Of a stretch of DNA of 64,000 bases, positions 55,804 through 64,000 are shown piece by piece; position 1 is the first letter of the stretch, and every line of letters begins with the position of its first letter. The notes beneath the pieces are model-generated. The model saw only the letters and a program-made list of their open reading frames with translations, made no database searches and was not told the origin of the DNA. Origin of the DNA: Paramylibacter kogurei (GTDB lineage Bacteria > Pseudomonadota > Alphaproteobacteria > Rhodobacterales > Rhodobacteraceae); contig NZ_MDGM01000012.1 in assembly GCF_002742285.1 (NCBI RefSeq), positions 186,001 through 250,000 on the forward strand. The letters run 5' to 3'. Position numbers and translations under genes: made by a program.

Positions 55804-56052
55804 TTAACCGTTGATCAAAAAATATCGCACCAACCCGTAAACATACAGAGCTGCAAACATCATGTTGATATATTTCAACTGTGGCTCATTGCGCAGCCAC
55901 CCACAATAAATCCAGATCAAACAAAATGGCAGGCTCAGCAGCATCGCCGCCAATTGCCAGCCCTGAACCACCGCAATCGCACTGCCCAAACCCAAGCCAA
56001 AGGCCAGCCATTTCAACGGTTGCTCGAAACGCGCAAACATCATCAATGTCAT
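55804..56052 (-). CDS. Small three-helix membrane protein
   Basis: 82 aa, almost entirely hydrophobic: WLAFGLGLGSAIAVVQGW, LAAMLLSLPFCLIWIYCGW, and YINMMFAALYVYGLVRYFL. No strong ribosome binding site; Met4/Met5 are alternative starts. Convergent with the FAD oxidoreductase, 5 bases away. It resembles small uncharacterised roseobacter membrane proteins in layout, but I do not recognise a family. Confidence 0.6.
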   Translation of the reverse strand: MTLMMFARFEQPLKWLAFGLGLGSAIAVVQGWQLAAMLLSLPFCLIWIYCGWLRNEPQLKYINMMFAALYVYGLVRYFLING

Positions 56053-56125
56053 TCAAATACTTTCGGAATATCAGCGCCGTGAACCCGGCGTTCTGATGCT
56101 GAGAAATGTATATGGAATGTGGGTA

Positions 56126-56276
56126 TGTTGCAAAAAGTTTTTTTAAAGTTATGATTTACATAATGCTGTTGACAAGTTGATTACATAATTCATCTGTTAA
56201 AGATCGAAGTGCGATTATAGTCTGTTAAGTTTCAAACAGCCCAATTTAATTGAATTCCAATAAAATTTTTGCAACA
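56126..56276. repeat. 11-bp inverted repeat bounding an AT-rich segment
   Basis: TGTTGCAAAAA (56126-56136) and its exact complement TTTTTGCAACA (56266-56276) frame 129 bases of very AT-rich DNA upstream of the orphan ORF. It could be the termini of a small mobile remnant or a regulatory dyad; the arms are A/T-run rich, so chance is possible. Confidence 0.4.
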
Positions 56277-56294
56277 ATTTAAGGAGTCAGTTTA

Positions 56295-56705
56295 ATGCTA
56301 AATATCAACAATTCTATAACCCATACTGTAAGTTTTAAGAGTCAAAAATTGGCGATTTCCCAAAGTACACGAACAGCAGGGAGCACTTTTGATAGTACTC
56401 ATTTTTTGCTAACAATCCATGGGGAATCTGATTTTCATTCTTTGCCTGTAGAAATGCGTTTCGCATACCAAGATTTTGGAAATCCATCACATCCTCCGTC
56501 GATTAAGTTTATTAGTTCCGGGGGTTCTGGAAATACATTTTATGTCGAACAATTTGTAGACTTAGAATTCTTAAATGCCGTGCAAAGCGGCGTTAGCGAT
56601 AGTGTGATTTCACACGCAAGAGTTACATTTTTTGGGGATGAGTTTTCCAAAAATCCTAAGAATGGTTTTGAGCAGCGAGAATTGGCGCAAATTATTTTTA
56701 ATTGA
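56295..56705 (+). CDS. AT-rich orphan ORF, unknown function
   Basis: 136 aa, with AAGGAG 9 bases before the ATG, so expression is plausible. No signal peptide, membrane segment or known motif; the protein is rich in Ser, Phe and short beta-like stretches (HFLLTIHGESDFHSLPVEMR, VDLEFLNAVQSGVSDS). Pattern suggests a small beta-sandwich. Codon use and base composition are visibly more AT-rich than every neighbour, as is the 240-base leader, which points to horizontal gain. It interrupts the amine cluster between a FAD oxidoreductase and the ABC genes. Confidence 0.6.
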   Translation: MLNINNSITHTVSFKSQKLAISQSTRTAGSTFDSTHFLLTIHGESDFHSLPVEMRFAYQDFGNPSHPPSIKFISSGGSGNTFYVEQFVDLEFLNAVQSGVSDSVISHARVTFFGDEFSKNPKNGFEQRELAQIIFN

Positions 56706-56752
56706 GCAACACATATTAAATTATCGAGTGTACTGACAAAATCCTAGATCAG

Positions 56753-58378
56753 CTATCCGCGCCCATCCACCAGATTGGACAACCAATCGGGGTCCATTTC
56801 GGGAACTGACGACAGCAATAATTGCGTGTAATCGGGGTGAGGGGGTGACATGACCACGCTTTTTGGGCCTTGTTCGACAACGCCGCCTTGGTACATCACC
56901 ACGATTTCGTCGCTGATGGCTTGTACCACTGCGATGTCATGGGTGATGAACAGATAGGTGATGTTGTATTCTTTTTGCAGCCGTAACAACAGGCGCAAGA
57001 TGCCCTCTTGCACGATCTGATCAAGAGCGGATGTGACCTCGTCACAGATAATTACCTCTGGTTCTGCCGCCAATGCACGCGCGATACAGACACGCTGTTT
57101 TTGCCCACCTGATAATTCCGATGGCAAACGGTCGTAAAATGTCTGATCCAGTTCGATCATTTCCAACAGTTCAAGAATGCGATCTTGTTTTTTGCGCCCG
57201 CGCAGCCCGTGGTAAAATTCCAATGGGCGGCCAATGATTTCAGCCACGGTTTGGCGCGGGTTCATCGCGGTGTCGGCCATTTGGTAAATCATCTGAATGC
57301 GTTGCAACTGATCCTTGCTGCGATCCTTGAGTGCCGGGGGGAGCGGTTCACCGTTAAACAGGGTTTCACCCGTTAAGGGGGGCAATAGCCCCGTTATCAC
57401 CCGCGCAGTTGTGGATTTACCAGACCCTGATTCACCCACCACGGCCACCGTGGTGCCGCGTGCAATTTTGATATTCACATCGTGCAAAACCTTGACCGTG
57501 CCAGCATAGGCCGCATCAACATTTTTGATTTCCAAAACCGTATCATTGCTAATGTTTTCGGGTTTTTCGAGCGCACGCACAGACCAGAGCGATTTTGTAT
57601 AATCCTCTGTCGGGGCGGATAGCATTTGGCGTGTTTCGGCCTCTTCTACCTCTTCGCCGTAACGCAGAACCTTGATGAAATCGGCCATTTGCGCGACCAC
57701 CGCCAAATCATGGGTGATGTAAATCGCAGCCGTGTTGAACCGCTCCACAATATCGCGCATCGCAACCAACACTTCGACCTGTGTGGTTACATCTAGCGCG
57801 GTTGTTGGTTCGTCGAAAATAATCAAATCGGGGCGTGATGACATCGCCATTGCGGTCATCATCCGTTGCAATTGACCCCCCGAAACCTGATGGGGGTAGC
57901 GATCACCGATATTATCGGGATCGGGCAATTGCAGGGATGCGTATAATTCACGTGCATCTGATTGCGCGGCGTTCGCCGTTTGCAACCCACCATCAAGCGT
58001 GGATTCCACGGTTTGATCCAACAAACGATGTGCGGGGTTAAATGATGCAGCGGCGGATTGCGCAACATAGGCAATGCGTGTGCCCCAAAGCGCGCGCAAT
58101 TCATCCTCTGTCGCGTTGATCAAATCATGCCCGTCAAAATCAATTGATCCACCAGTGATTTTACATCCCGGGCGTGCAAACCCCATGGCGGCAAGGCCAA
58201 GTGTGGATTTCCCCGCACCTGATTCACCGATCAAACCCATGACCTCGCCCCGTTTCAGGGTCAGATCGACACCTTTGATAATCGGGTGCCATTTTTCATC
58301 TGAAAACCCATCAATCGTGATGTTTTTCATCTCTAACAGGACATCGCCCTTTTTGCCTTTGTGGGTATCAGTGGTCAT
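56753..58378 (-). CDS. Fused dipeptide-type ABC ATPase (DppD-DppF, YejF/GsiA-like)
   Basis: 541 aa with two complete ATPase domains. Domain 1: Walker A GESGAGKST, signature HQVSGGQLQRMMTAMAMS, Walker B LIIFDEPTTALD. Domain 2: GESGSGKST, SELSGGQKQRVCIARALA, EVIICDEVTSALD. Each is followed by the oligopeptide C-terminal region. One polypeptide thus supplies both ATPases of a family 5 importer. The start at 58378 overlaps the permease end by 11 bases; the longer frame to 58420 has no site. Part of a B-C-DF operon on the minus strand. Confidence 0.93.
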   Translation of the reverse strand: MTTDTHKGKKGDVLLEMKNITIDGFSDEKWHPIIKGVDLTLKRGEVMGLIGESGAGKSTLGLAAMGFARPGCKITGGSIDFDGHDLINATEDELRALWGTRIAYVAQSAAASFNPAHRLLDQTVESTLDGGLQTANAAQSDARELYASLQLPDPDNIGDRYPHQVSGGQLQRMMTAMAMSSRPDLIIFDEPTTALDVTTQVEVLVAMRDIVERFNTAAIYITHDLAVVAQMADFIKVLRYGEEVEEAETRQMLSAPTEDYTKSLWSVRALEKPENISNDTVLEIKNVDAAYAGTVKVLHDVNIKIARGTTVAVVGESGSGKSTTARVITGLLPPLTGETLFNGEPLPPALKDRSKDQLQRIQMIYQMADTAMNPRQTVAEIIGRPLEFYHGLRGRKKQDRILELLEMIELDQTFYDRLPSELSGGQKQRVCIARALAAEPEVIICDEVTSALDQIVQEGILRLLLRLQKEYNITYLFITHDIAVVQAISDEIVVMYQGGVVEQGPKSVVMSPPHPDYTQLLLSSVPEMDPDWLSNLVDGRG

Positions 58379-59288
58379 CTTTAAGTCCGCTTGATTTATG
58401 CAAGAACCAGTCAACGACAAAGTTCACAGCAACGGTTAACAGGGCAATCGCACCCGCAGGGATCATCGGCGTGAGCGCCGCCGTCAGATCATATTTGGCA
58501 AATTGGATCATGGATGCATTATCGCGCACCATAGAGCCCCAATCGGCGGTGGGTGGTTGAATGCCAAGCCCCAAGAATGACAAGGCCGCGATGGTCAAAA
58601 ACACGAAACAGAACCGTAATCCGAATTCAGCGATCAGTGGGGGCATGATGTTTGGCAGGATTTCGCGACGCATGATCCAGCCCAGTTTTTCACCGCGCAA
58701 TTTTGCCGCCTCGACATAATCCATCACCACGACGCTGACCGCAACGGAACGGGTTAATCGGAACACGCGCGTGCTGTCCAACACGGCGATGATACAGATC
58801 AGGCTCAACACACTTGATCCAAAAATAGTGAGCAACATCAATGCAAAAATCAGACTTGGGATCGCCATCAGGATGTCCACCCCGCGTGACAATAGCTGAT
58901 CCAACCAATTGCCGCTGATGGCGGCCACCAGACCCAAACCGCCACCGATCAGGAATGATAACAAGGTTGCCGCCAATGCGATGCCCATGGTGTTACGTGC
59001 ACCATAAATCAGGCGTGAAAACACATCGCGGCCAATTTGATCGGTGCCAAAAATATGTTCGCCACCCCAAGGTGCAAAGGGCGTTGGAAATACCTCTGCC
59101 TCGCCATAGGGCGCGATGATGGGGGCAAAAATGGCCACCAAGAAATAGATCGCAATCACGATCATGCCAAACCACGCAGACAAAGGCGCCTTTTTCAATT
59201 CGATTTTCGCCATCTGCCAACGCGTGCGGCGTTCGCGCAGATTTGCCACTTCGCCAGCGGCGGAATAGGTATGTTCGGTATCGGTCAT
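58368..59288 (-). CDS. Peptide-type ABC permease, DppC type
   Basis: 306 aa with six membrane segments and a cytosolic N-terminal stretch. GTDQIGRDVFSRLIYGARNT is the DppC/OppC signature, and DYVEAAKLRGEKLGWIMRRE the EAA loop. Start at 59288, four bases inside the DppB gene end; the frame to 59381 lies within that gene. Forms the channel with the upstream gene product. Confidence 0.93.
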   Translation of the reverse strand: MTDTEHTYSAAGEVANLRERRTRWQMAKIELKKAPLSAWFGMIVIAIYFLVAIFAPIIAPYGEAEVFPTPFAPWGGEHIFGTDQIGRDVFSRLIYGARNTMGIALAATLLSFLIGGGLGLVAAISGNWLDQLLSRGVDILMAIPSLIFALMLLTIFGSSVLSLICIIAVLDSTRVFRLTRSVAVSVVVMDYVEAAKLRGEKLGWIMRREILPNIMPPLIAEFGLRFCFVFLTIAALSFLGLGIQPPTADWGSMVRDNASMIQFAKYDLTAALTPMIPAGAIALLTVAVNFVVDWFLHKSSGLKDDH

Positions 59289-60265
59289 CGTGGGTGCAAC
59301 AATCTTGGGTTTGTAACGATGCCGATGATATCGGCGATCAGGTTCAAAATAATGTAAGTGGCGGCGAATATCAGGGCGCATGCCTGTACCACGGGGATAT
59401 CGCGGGTTGTCACCGCATCCACCATCAACTGGCCAATGCCGGGGTAAACAAACACCACCTCTACCACCACAACGCCCACCACCAGATAGGCAAGGTTAAA
59501 TGCAATCACGGTTGCAATCGGCGCCCATGCGTTTGGCAATGCGTGGCGCAAAATCACGCGGGTGCGCGACACGCCTTTCAGTTTTGCCATTTCGATATAG
59601 GGGCTGGCCAACAGGTTGATAATCGCCGCACGCGTCATGCGCATCATATGGGCGACAATCACCAAGGTGAGCGTTAATGCTGGCAATGCACATTTATACA
59701 CACGTTCCATAAACGGCGTATCCGCATTCACATTGGCAAGCGATGGAAACACTGGCCAAAGCGATGCAAAGAACAAGATCAACAAATATGCGACGAAAAA
59801 TTCAGGAAATGAAATCGTGGTCAATGTCGCGGCATTCACCGTGCGATCATACATCGTGTTGCGATAAAGAGCGGCCGTCACCCCAAGGAAAAGCGCAAGC
59901 GGCACCGCAACAATCCCTGCCATGCCCGCCAAGAATAATGTGTTCCATAAACGTGGCGCGATCAAATCAACCACGGCGCGGGATCGATCAACACCCGATG
60001 AAGCCCGCCCTGAAAATGACGTGCCTAAATCACCGGTCATTACCGATCCAACCCAGTTGAAATAGCGAAGATATGCAGGTTGATCCAACCCCAATTCACG
60101 GCGAAACGCGGCAACGGTTTCTTCGGTTGCGGCCTGTCCAAGCACGGCTTGGGTGAAATCGCCTGGCAAAAATTCAATCGCGCTAAAGATGATTAAAGAC
60201 ACAAAAAACAGCGTGATAAGCCCCAACAACAGCCGTTGCAGGATGGTTCCAAGAATTGGATGCAC
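59285..60265 (-). CDS. Peptide-type ABC permease, DppB type
   Basis: 326 aa, GTG start with GGGAG 8 bases upstream. DppB pattern: ILQRLLLGLITLFFVSLIIF, FLPGDFTQAVLGQAATEETV, GLDQPAYLRYFNWVGSVMTG, and EAA loop IEMAKLKGVSRTRVILRHAL. First gene of the permease-ATPase operon, divergent from the binding-protein gene across 255 bases. The inner segment is similar to peptide, nickel and opine importers, so solute class cannot be read from it. Confidence 0.92.
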   Translation of the reverse strand: MHPILGTILQRLLLGLITLFFVSLIIFSAIEFLPGDFTQAVLGQAATEETVAAFRRELGLDQPAYLRYFNWVGSVMTGDLGTSFSGRASSGVDRSRAVVDLIAPRLWNTLFLAGMAGIVAVPLALFLGVTAALYRNTMYDRTVNAATLTTISFPEFFVAYLLILFFASLWPVFPSLANVNADTPFMERVYKCALPALTLTLVIVAHMMRMTRAAIINLLASPYIEMAKLKGVSRTRVILRHALPNAWAPIATVIAFNLAYLVVGVVVVEVVFVYPGIGQLMVDAVTTRDIPVVQACALIFAATYIILNLIADIIGIVTNPRLLHPR

Positions 60266-60467
60266 TTATATTCTCCCTCTCGCGCGGGTTTGTCCCGCTG
60301 CGGTTTTGCTAATTTAACGCAGGGCAGGGCGTGTTTGTAAAGCATTTGCTTGGATTTTGACCCAAAGCGCATGTTTTATTGGCGTTGGAATCGCTGGGTC
60401 ACACATAATTTTTACAAAGATACATTGGTAAAGCGCGGGGAATCATGCAACAGTCTGCGCGGCGGAA

Positions 60468-60494
60468 TGATCCAACCAATAAAATAATGGATCA
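60468..60494. promoter_or_regulatory. Inverted repeat in the divergent ABC promoter region
   Basis: TGATCCA (60468-60474) and TGGATCA (60488-60494) are perfect complements separated by 13 AT-rich bases, 27 bases before the binding-protein ATG. The arms start 20 bases apart (two helical turns), as expected for a dimeric repressor. No regulator gene lies adjacent. Candidate operator for the divergent transporter genes. Confidence 0.4.
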
Positions 60495-60520
60495 CCTACT
60501 ATCCAACTGGAGGACTAAAA

Positions 60521-62122
60521 ATGAAAAAATTATTTCTTGCCAAGCAAGCCACAAAATTGACAGCAGGTCAGATTGATCGCCGTCAATTTGTGATGTCTGC
60601 ATTGGCCGCGGGCGTTGTGTTGCCAAGCGCGCTAAGCATGGCAGACAAAGCGATTGCCGCGACACCTAAAAAGGGCGGATTGCTGCGCCAAGGTATGGCA
60701 CATGGTGCGACCACGGATTCGCTTGATCCAGCAACATATGAAAATTCCATGATGACAGGCATCGGTTTTGCCTATGGTAACTGTCTGACAGAAGTTGGCC
60801 CAGATGGTGCGCTGCGCCCTGAATTGGCCGAAAGCTATGAATCATCAGATGCCAAAACATGGGTTTTCAACCTGCGCCAAGGTGTGGAATTCCACAACGG
60901 CAAAACCCTGACAGCGGATGATGTGATTGCATCATTGAACCATCACCGCGGCGAAGACAGTAAATCCGCAGCCAAAGGTTTGCTGGCACCAATCGTATCC
61001 ATGAAAGCAGATGGCGCAAATCGCGTTGTGGTCGAATTGGATGGCCCCAATGCTGGTTTCCCATTCATCGTATCCGATTATCACCTTGTGATCATGCCAT
61101 CTGTTGATGGTGCGGTTGATGCACAGGCTGGTGTTGGTACCGGCGGCTATGTTTTGGACAGTTTCGAAGCAGGTGTGCGTTCAACGTTCAAGCGCAACCC
61201 CAATTATTGGAAAGCAAATTCAGCGCATTTTGATGAGCTGGAAATGCTCAGCTTGCTGGACACAACCGCACGTCAAAACGCCATTATGAATGGCGATGTT
61301 GATGTGATTGACCGCGTTGATCCAAAAACAGTGGCCCTGTTGGCGCGTGTTCCAACGCTCAGCATTCTAGAGGCTGCGGGTACATTGCATTACACCATGC
61401 CAATGCGCGTGGATGCAGCACCGTTTGATAATTATGATCTGCGCATGGCGTTGAAATATTCAATCAAACGTCAAGAATTGGTTGACAAAATTCTGTTGGG
61501 TCATGGTCAAATTGGTAACGACCACCCGATTTCAACAGCAAACCAATATCACGCATCCGATCTGGCACAGCGTGAATTCAACCCTGAAAAAGCGATGGAG
61601 CATTACAAGAAATCTGGCCATTCTGGTACGATCCAATTGTCTGCATCCGATGCGGCATTTGCGGGCGCAGTTGATGCGGCGCAATTGGTTGCAGCATCCG
61701 CCAAAGAGGTTGGTATCGATGTCGAAGTGGTGCGTGAACCATCCGATGGTTACTGGTCAAACGTGTGGAACAAGAAACCTTGGTGCACATGTTATTGGGG
61801 TGGTCGCCCGACCGAGGATTGGATGTATTCATCTGCATATACTGCCGATACAGAATGGAATGACACTGCGTGGCGCGATACGCCAGATGCGAAACGCTTT
61901 AACGAAATAGTTATTGCGGCGCGTGCAGAACTGGACGAAGGCAAGCGCCGTTCCATGTATTTTGAAACACAGCAGTTGATCCACAATGATGGCGGCGCAA
62001 TCGTTCCAATGTTTGCAAACCACATTCATGCATTGTCCAAAAACTTGGCGCATGAAGAACAGATCGCAGGGAACTGGGAACTGGATGGTAACAAAAACAC
62101 CGAACGCTGGTGGTTCGCATAA
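60521..62122 (+). CDS. ABC transporter substrate-binding protein, family 5 (peptide type)
   Basis: 533 aa. Signal region has a Tat-like twin arginine: DRRQFVMSALAAGVVLPSAL (residues 19-38), mature start near ATPKKGG. Body matches SBP_bac_5: LRPELAESYESSDAKTWVFN, LRQGVEFHNGKTLTADDVIA, GTGGYVLDSFEAGVR. Ends WWFA. A strong GGAGGA site precedes the ATG and a terminator follows, so it is transcribed alone at high level. Partner of the divergent B-C-DF genes. Neighbouring amine-oxidising genes suggest the ligand is an amine, amino-acid derivative, opine-like or gamma-glutamyl compound. Confidence 0.92.
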   Translation: MKKLFLAKQATKLTAGQIDRRQFVMSALAAGVVLPSALSMADKAIAATPKKGGLLRQGMAHGATTDSLDPATYENSMMTGIGFAYGNCLTEVGPDGALRPELAESYESSDAKTWVFNLRQGVEFHNGKTLTADDVIASLNHHRGEDSKSAAKGLLAPIVSMKADGANRVVVELDGPNAGFPFIVSDYHLVIMPSVDGAVDAQAGVGTGGYVLDSFEAGVRSTFKRNPNYWKANSAHFDELEMLSLLDTTARQNAIMNGDVDVIDRVDPKTVALLARVPTLSILEAAGTLHYTMPMRVDAAPFDNYDLRMALKYSIKRQELVDKILLGHGQIGNDHPISTANQYHASDLAQREFNPEKAMEHYKKSGHSGTIQLSASDAAFAGAVDAAQLVAASAKEVGIDVEVVREPSDGYWSNVWNKKPWCTCYWGGRPTEDWMYSSAYTADTEWNDTAWRDTPDAKRFNEIVIAARAELDEGKRRSMYFETQQLIHNDGGAIVPMFANHIHALSKNLAHEEQIAGNWELDGNKNTERWWFA

Positions 62123-62141
62123 TTACCATATGAATGATGGG

Positions 62142-62174
62142 AAAGGGCGGTCAGCAGTGATCGCCCTTTTTCTT
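62142..62174 (+). terminator. Intrinsic terminator after the binding-protein gene
   Basis: AAAGGGCGGTCA (62142-62153) pairs with TGATCGCCCTTT (62158-62169) with one wobble and a GCAG loop, followed by TTCTTTT. Strong and well placed, 20 bases after the stop. Confidence 0.88.
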
Positions 62175-62314
62175 TTGATCAAATAAAATGACCTGATCAT
62201 CATCAGTAATTTTTGCATTGTACAATTCTTGATCAATACCATGTCGAAAACCCCATTTTCATTCCCCAAGATATGGGTATGATCAAGATATTAATTTTAA
62301 ATGCGAGTCTTGTT

Positions 62315-63058
62315 ATGGCCAAACCAGTTGTTGGTATTATCGGTAATTCATACATCATCGACGATAGCTATCCCGTGCAATCCACGGGCGTGAGCAATGT
62401 CGAGGCGATCGCGCGGGTGTCTGGCGCGCTGCCTGTGGTGATCCCTGCCATTCCCGATATGGTGAATATTGATGATCTTTGCGGCCGTTTTGATGGGTTT
62501 TTGTTCACGGGTGGGCGCCCCAATGTGCACCCCGAAGAATACGGCGAAGAGGCAACCCCCGCGCATGGGCAATTTGATCGCGACCGTGATCGCGTCGCCT
62601 TACCGTTGATCCGCGCAGCCGTGGACAAGGGCATTCCGATCCTTGGCATTTGTCGTGGGTTTCAGGAATTTAACGTCGCCTTTGGCGGATCGCTTTATCC
62701 CGAAATTCGTGATTTGCCCGGACGGATGAACCACCGTATGCCCCCCGATGGCACGCTCGAGGAAAAATTCGCACTTCGCCATGATGTGACCCTGATCGAC
62801 GGCAGCGAATTTTCCAAAATGTTTGGTGCAACCGTGGTGAAAACCAATTCGCTGCATGGGCAAGGGATCAAGGAAAAGGGTGCGCGTATCATCATCGAAG
62901 GCCACGCCCCCGATGGCACGCCAGAGGCAATCCGCATCGCCGATGCGCCCAGCTTTGCCATGGCGGTGCAATGGCACCCTGAATGGCGTGCGCATGAATG
63001 CGGTGTTTCGCGCCCCTTGTTCGAAGCATTCGGCCAAAGCATGCGCGAACACGTTTAA
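62315..63058 (+). CDS. puuD: Gamma-glutamyl-GABA hydrolase-like class I amidotransferase (PuuD)
   Basis: 247 aa. Peptidase C26 fold: start MAKPVVGIIGNSYIIDDSYP, FDGFLFTGGRPNVHPEEYG, nucleophile C113 in ILGICRGFQEFNVAFGGSLY, VNSLHGQG-like TNSLHGQGIKEKGA, and catalytic H in AVQWHPEW. PuuD releases glutamate from gamma-glutamyl-GABA, the last step of the Puu route. The frame opens at 62213 but the family start is at 62315; the ribosome binding site is weak there. It lies downstream of the family 5 binding-protein gene and completes the ligase-oxidase-hydrolase set. Confidence 0.9.
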   Translation: MAKPVVGIIGNSYIIDDSYPVQSTGVSNVEAIARVSGALPVVIPAIPDMVNIDDLCGRFDGFLFTGGRPNVHPEEYGEEATPAHGQFDRDRDRVALPLIRAAVDKGIPILGICRGFQEFNVAFGGSLYPEIRDLPGRMNHRMPPDGTLEEKFALRHDVTLIDGSEFSKMFGATVVKTNSLHGQGIKEKGARIIIEGHAPDGTPEAIRIADAPSFAMAVQWHPEWRAHECGVSRPLFEAFGQSMREHV

Positions 63059-63157
63059 TCAAAAACCGTTACGCCACGACATTCACGGGCACTTGCGTTG
63101 CTTGGTACATGCCCTTGCGCTAGCATCAGGTAAATCCATCTGTGCAAAGGGGCGAAG

Positions 63158-63616
63158 ATGAAGCTGAACGTCAATGGAAACGAACATGAAGTGGATGTCG
63201 AACCCGACATGCCGTTGTTGTGGGTTTTGCGCGATGAATTGAATATCACGGGGCCAAAATACGGCTGTGGCGTTGCGCAATGTGGCGCATGTACGGTGCA
63301 TATTGATGGGATGGCTGTGCGATCTTGTCAGATGGCGGCGGGTGATGTCGATGGTGATATCACCACAATCGAAGGATTGGGAACACCCAATGCTATGCAT
63401 GCGGTTCAGGCTGCGTGGGTCGAACACCAAGTGGCGCAATGTGGATATTGCCAATCGGGGCAAATCATGGCCGCCGCATCATTTTTGGATGTGAACCCAG
63501 AACCAACAGATGATCAAATTGATCGCGCTATGTCGGCCAATCTGTGTCGGTGTGGAACCTATCCACGCATTCGCGCCGCCATAAAAACCGCCGCCAAAAA
63601 TTTAAGCGGGGCGTGA
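63158..63616 (+). CDS. [2Fe-2S] subunit of a molybdenum hydroxylase (IorA/CoxS type)
   Basis: 152 aa. Plant-type ferredoxin cluster C37, C42, C45, C57 ([18 protein letters not shown]) and a second cluster in the helical domain ([16 protein letters not shown] and [11 protein letters not shown]). This is the small subunit of xanthine dehydrogenase-family enzymes such as isoquinoline 1-oxidoreductase and aldehyde oxidases. The large subunit gene starts 2 bases after its stop. AAGGGG lies upstream of the ATG. Electrons would go to a cytochrome or quinone as in IorAB-type periplasmic enzymes. Confidence 0.93.
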   Translation: MKLNVNGNEHEVDVEPDMPLLWVLRDELNITGPKYGCGVAQCGACTVHIDGMAVRSCQMAAGDVDGDITTIEGLGTPNAMHAVQAAWVEHQVAQCGYCQSGQIMAAASFLDVNPEPTDDQIDRAMSANLCRCGTYPRIRAAIKTAAKNLSGA

Positions 63617-63618
63617 AT

Positions 63619-64000
63619 ATGGGACGTATCGGAAATATCGCAAGACGTACATTTTTAATCGGTTCTGCCGCTGTTGCGGGGGGTGTCGCCTTTGGCACCT
63701 ATGCCTATAAAAAACCAACGGATAATCCGCTGTTGGATCATCTGGGGGATGGTGAAAATGCGATCACGCCATATGTGCGCATTGACGCGGAGGGGATCAC
63801 ATTGATCACACCGCGTGCCGATTTTGGCCAAGGCGGATATTCCACACAAGCAATGTTAATCGCCGAAGAATTGGATGTTGATCCAAACACCGTGCGCCTT
63901 GATCCGGGCCCGCCAAGCGCGGCCTATTACAACGGTGCTGTGATGGAAGAGGCATCGCCATTCCCCGCTTATAATACCGATCCAATCGCCGAACGCGCAC
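63619..64000 (+). CDS. Molybdopterin-binding subunit of a xanthine dehydrogenase-family enzyme (IorB-like), N-terminal part
   Basis: 127 codons before the right edge. Begins with a Tat signal: twin arginine in NIARRTFLIGSAAVAGGVAF, so the enzyme is exported folded with its cofactor. The mature part opens ITPYVRIDAEGITLITPRAD and FGQGGYSTQAMLIAEELDV, typical of the IorB/aldehyde-oxidase large subunit start (G-Q-G-x-x-T-x-x-x-x-x-x-A-E-E-L). No FAD subunit is fused, as in two-component IorAB enzymes. Substrate not predictable from this part. Confidence 0.88.
   Translation, partial: MGRIGNIARRTFLIGSAAVAGGVAFGTYAYKKPTDNPLLDHLGDGENAITPYVRIDAEGITLITPRADFGQGGYSTQAMLIAEELDVDPNTVRLDPGPPSAAYYNGAVMEEASPFPAYNTDPIAERA

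Noticed and set aside
56053..56294. A sigma-70 promoter (TTGACA, TATAGT) for the orphan ORF
   Set aside because: TTGACA near 56169 and TATAGT near 56216 are not at compatible spacing with each other; AT-richness makes chance matches likely.

Overview
The window reads as chromosome from a moderately AT-leaning alphaproteobacterium, most likely of the Rhodobacterales (roseobacter-like). Grounds: an NDUFS4-type complex I accessory subunit, a DUF1127-like small protein, DUF4864 and YARHG/DUF4453 secreted proteins, a right-handed beta-helix protein of a type I associate with that order, and long tightly packed catabolic operons. The order is an inference; no rRNA lies in the window. Genes are dense and look intact; I found no insertion sequence, integrase, prophage or CRISPR array.

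Layout. 0-1 kb: chromate efflux pair (chrA cut by the left edge, chrB). 1-10.5 kb: housekeeping and envelope genes (DUF4864 protein, beta-helix protein, uvrB, complex I subunit, tRNA-Arg(TCT), glycosyltransferase, small membrane protein, DUF1127-like protein). 10.4-14.3 kb: fatty-acid beta-oxidation pair with a cupin between them. 14.5-17.7 kb: FAD monooxygenase, SDR and a fungal-LYS1-type saccharopine dehydrogenase. 17.7-21.1 kb (minus): hybrid sensor kinase, response regulator and S-formylglutathione hydrolase in one tight unit. 21.3-29.6 kb (plus): an acyl-CoA synthetase, a complete LivGHMKF-type ABC importer and a PaaK-like CoA ligase. 29.7-35.6 kb: nitronate monooxygenase-like protein and an isoleucine/valine acyl-CoA degradation module. 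35.6-44.4 kb: TetR regulator and a complete leucine (liu) pathway.

44.4-63 kb looks like an amine/polyamine catabolic region: class I amidotransferase, SpuC-like aminotransferase, agmatinase-family ureohydrolase, two divergent glutamine-synthetase-like ligases, PuuB-like oxidase, a second FAD oxidoreductase, and a PuuD-like hydrolase. It also holds a peptide-type (family 5) ABC importer, where a Pot-type importer would usually be expected, and runs into the genes of a secreted molybdenum hydroxylase (IorAB-like) cut by the right edge. PPK2, a DUF2254 membrane protein and an AT-rich orphan ORF are interspersed.

How they work together: the window is dominated by import, CoA activation and oxidation of organic acids, branched-chain amino acids and amines, feeding acetyl-CoA, propionyl-CoA, acetoacetate and succinate into central metabolism. 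Non-coding signals worth attention are TTTGCAAA-like repeats before the acyl-CoA synthetase/ABC operon, an ACGT cluster before fadAB, a perfect dyad before the TetR gene, mutually exclusive hairpins before the complex I subunit gene, and a heavily structured gap before ppk2.
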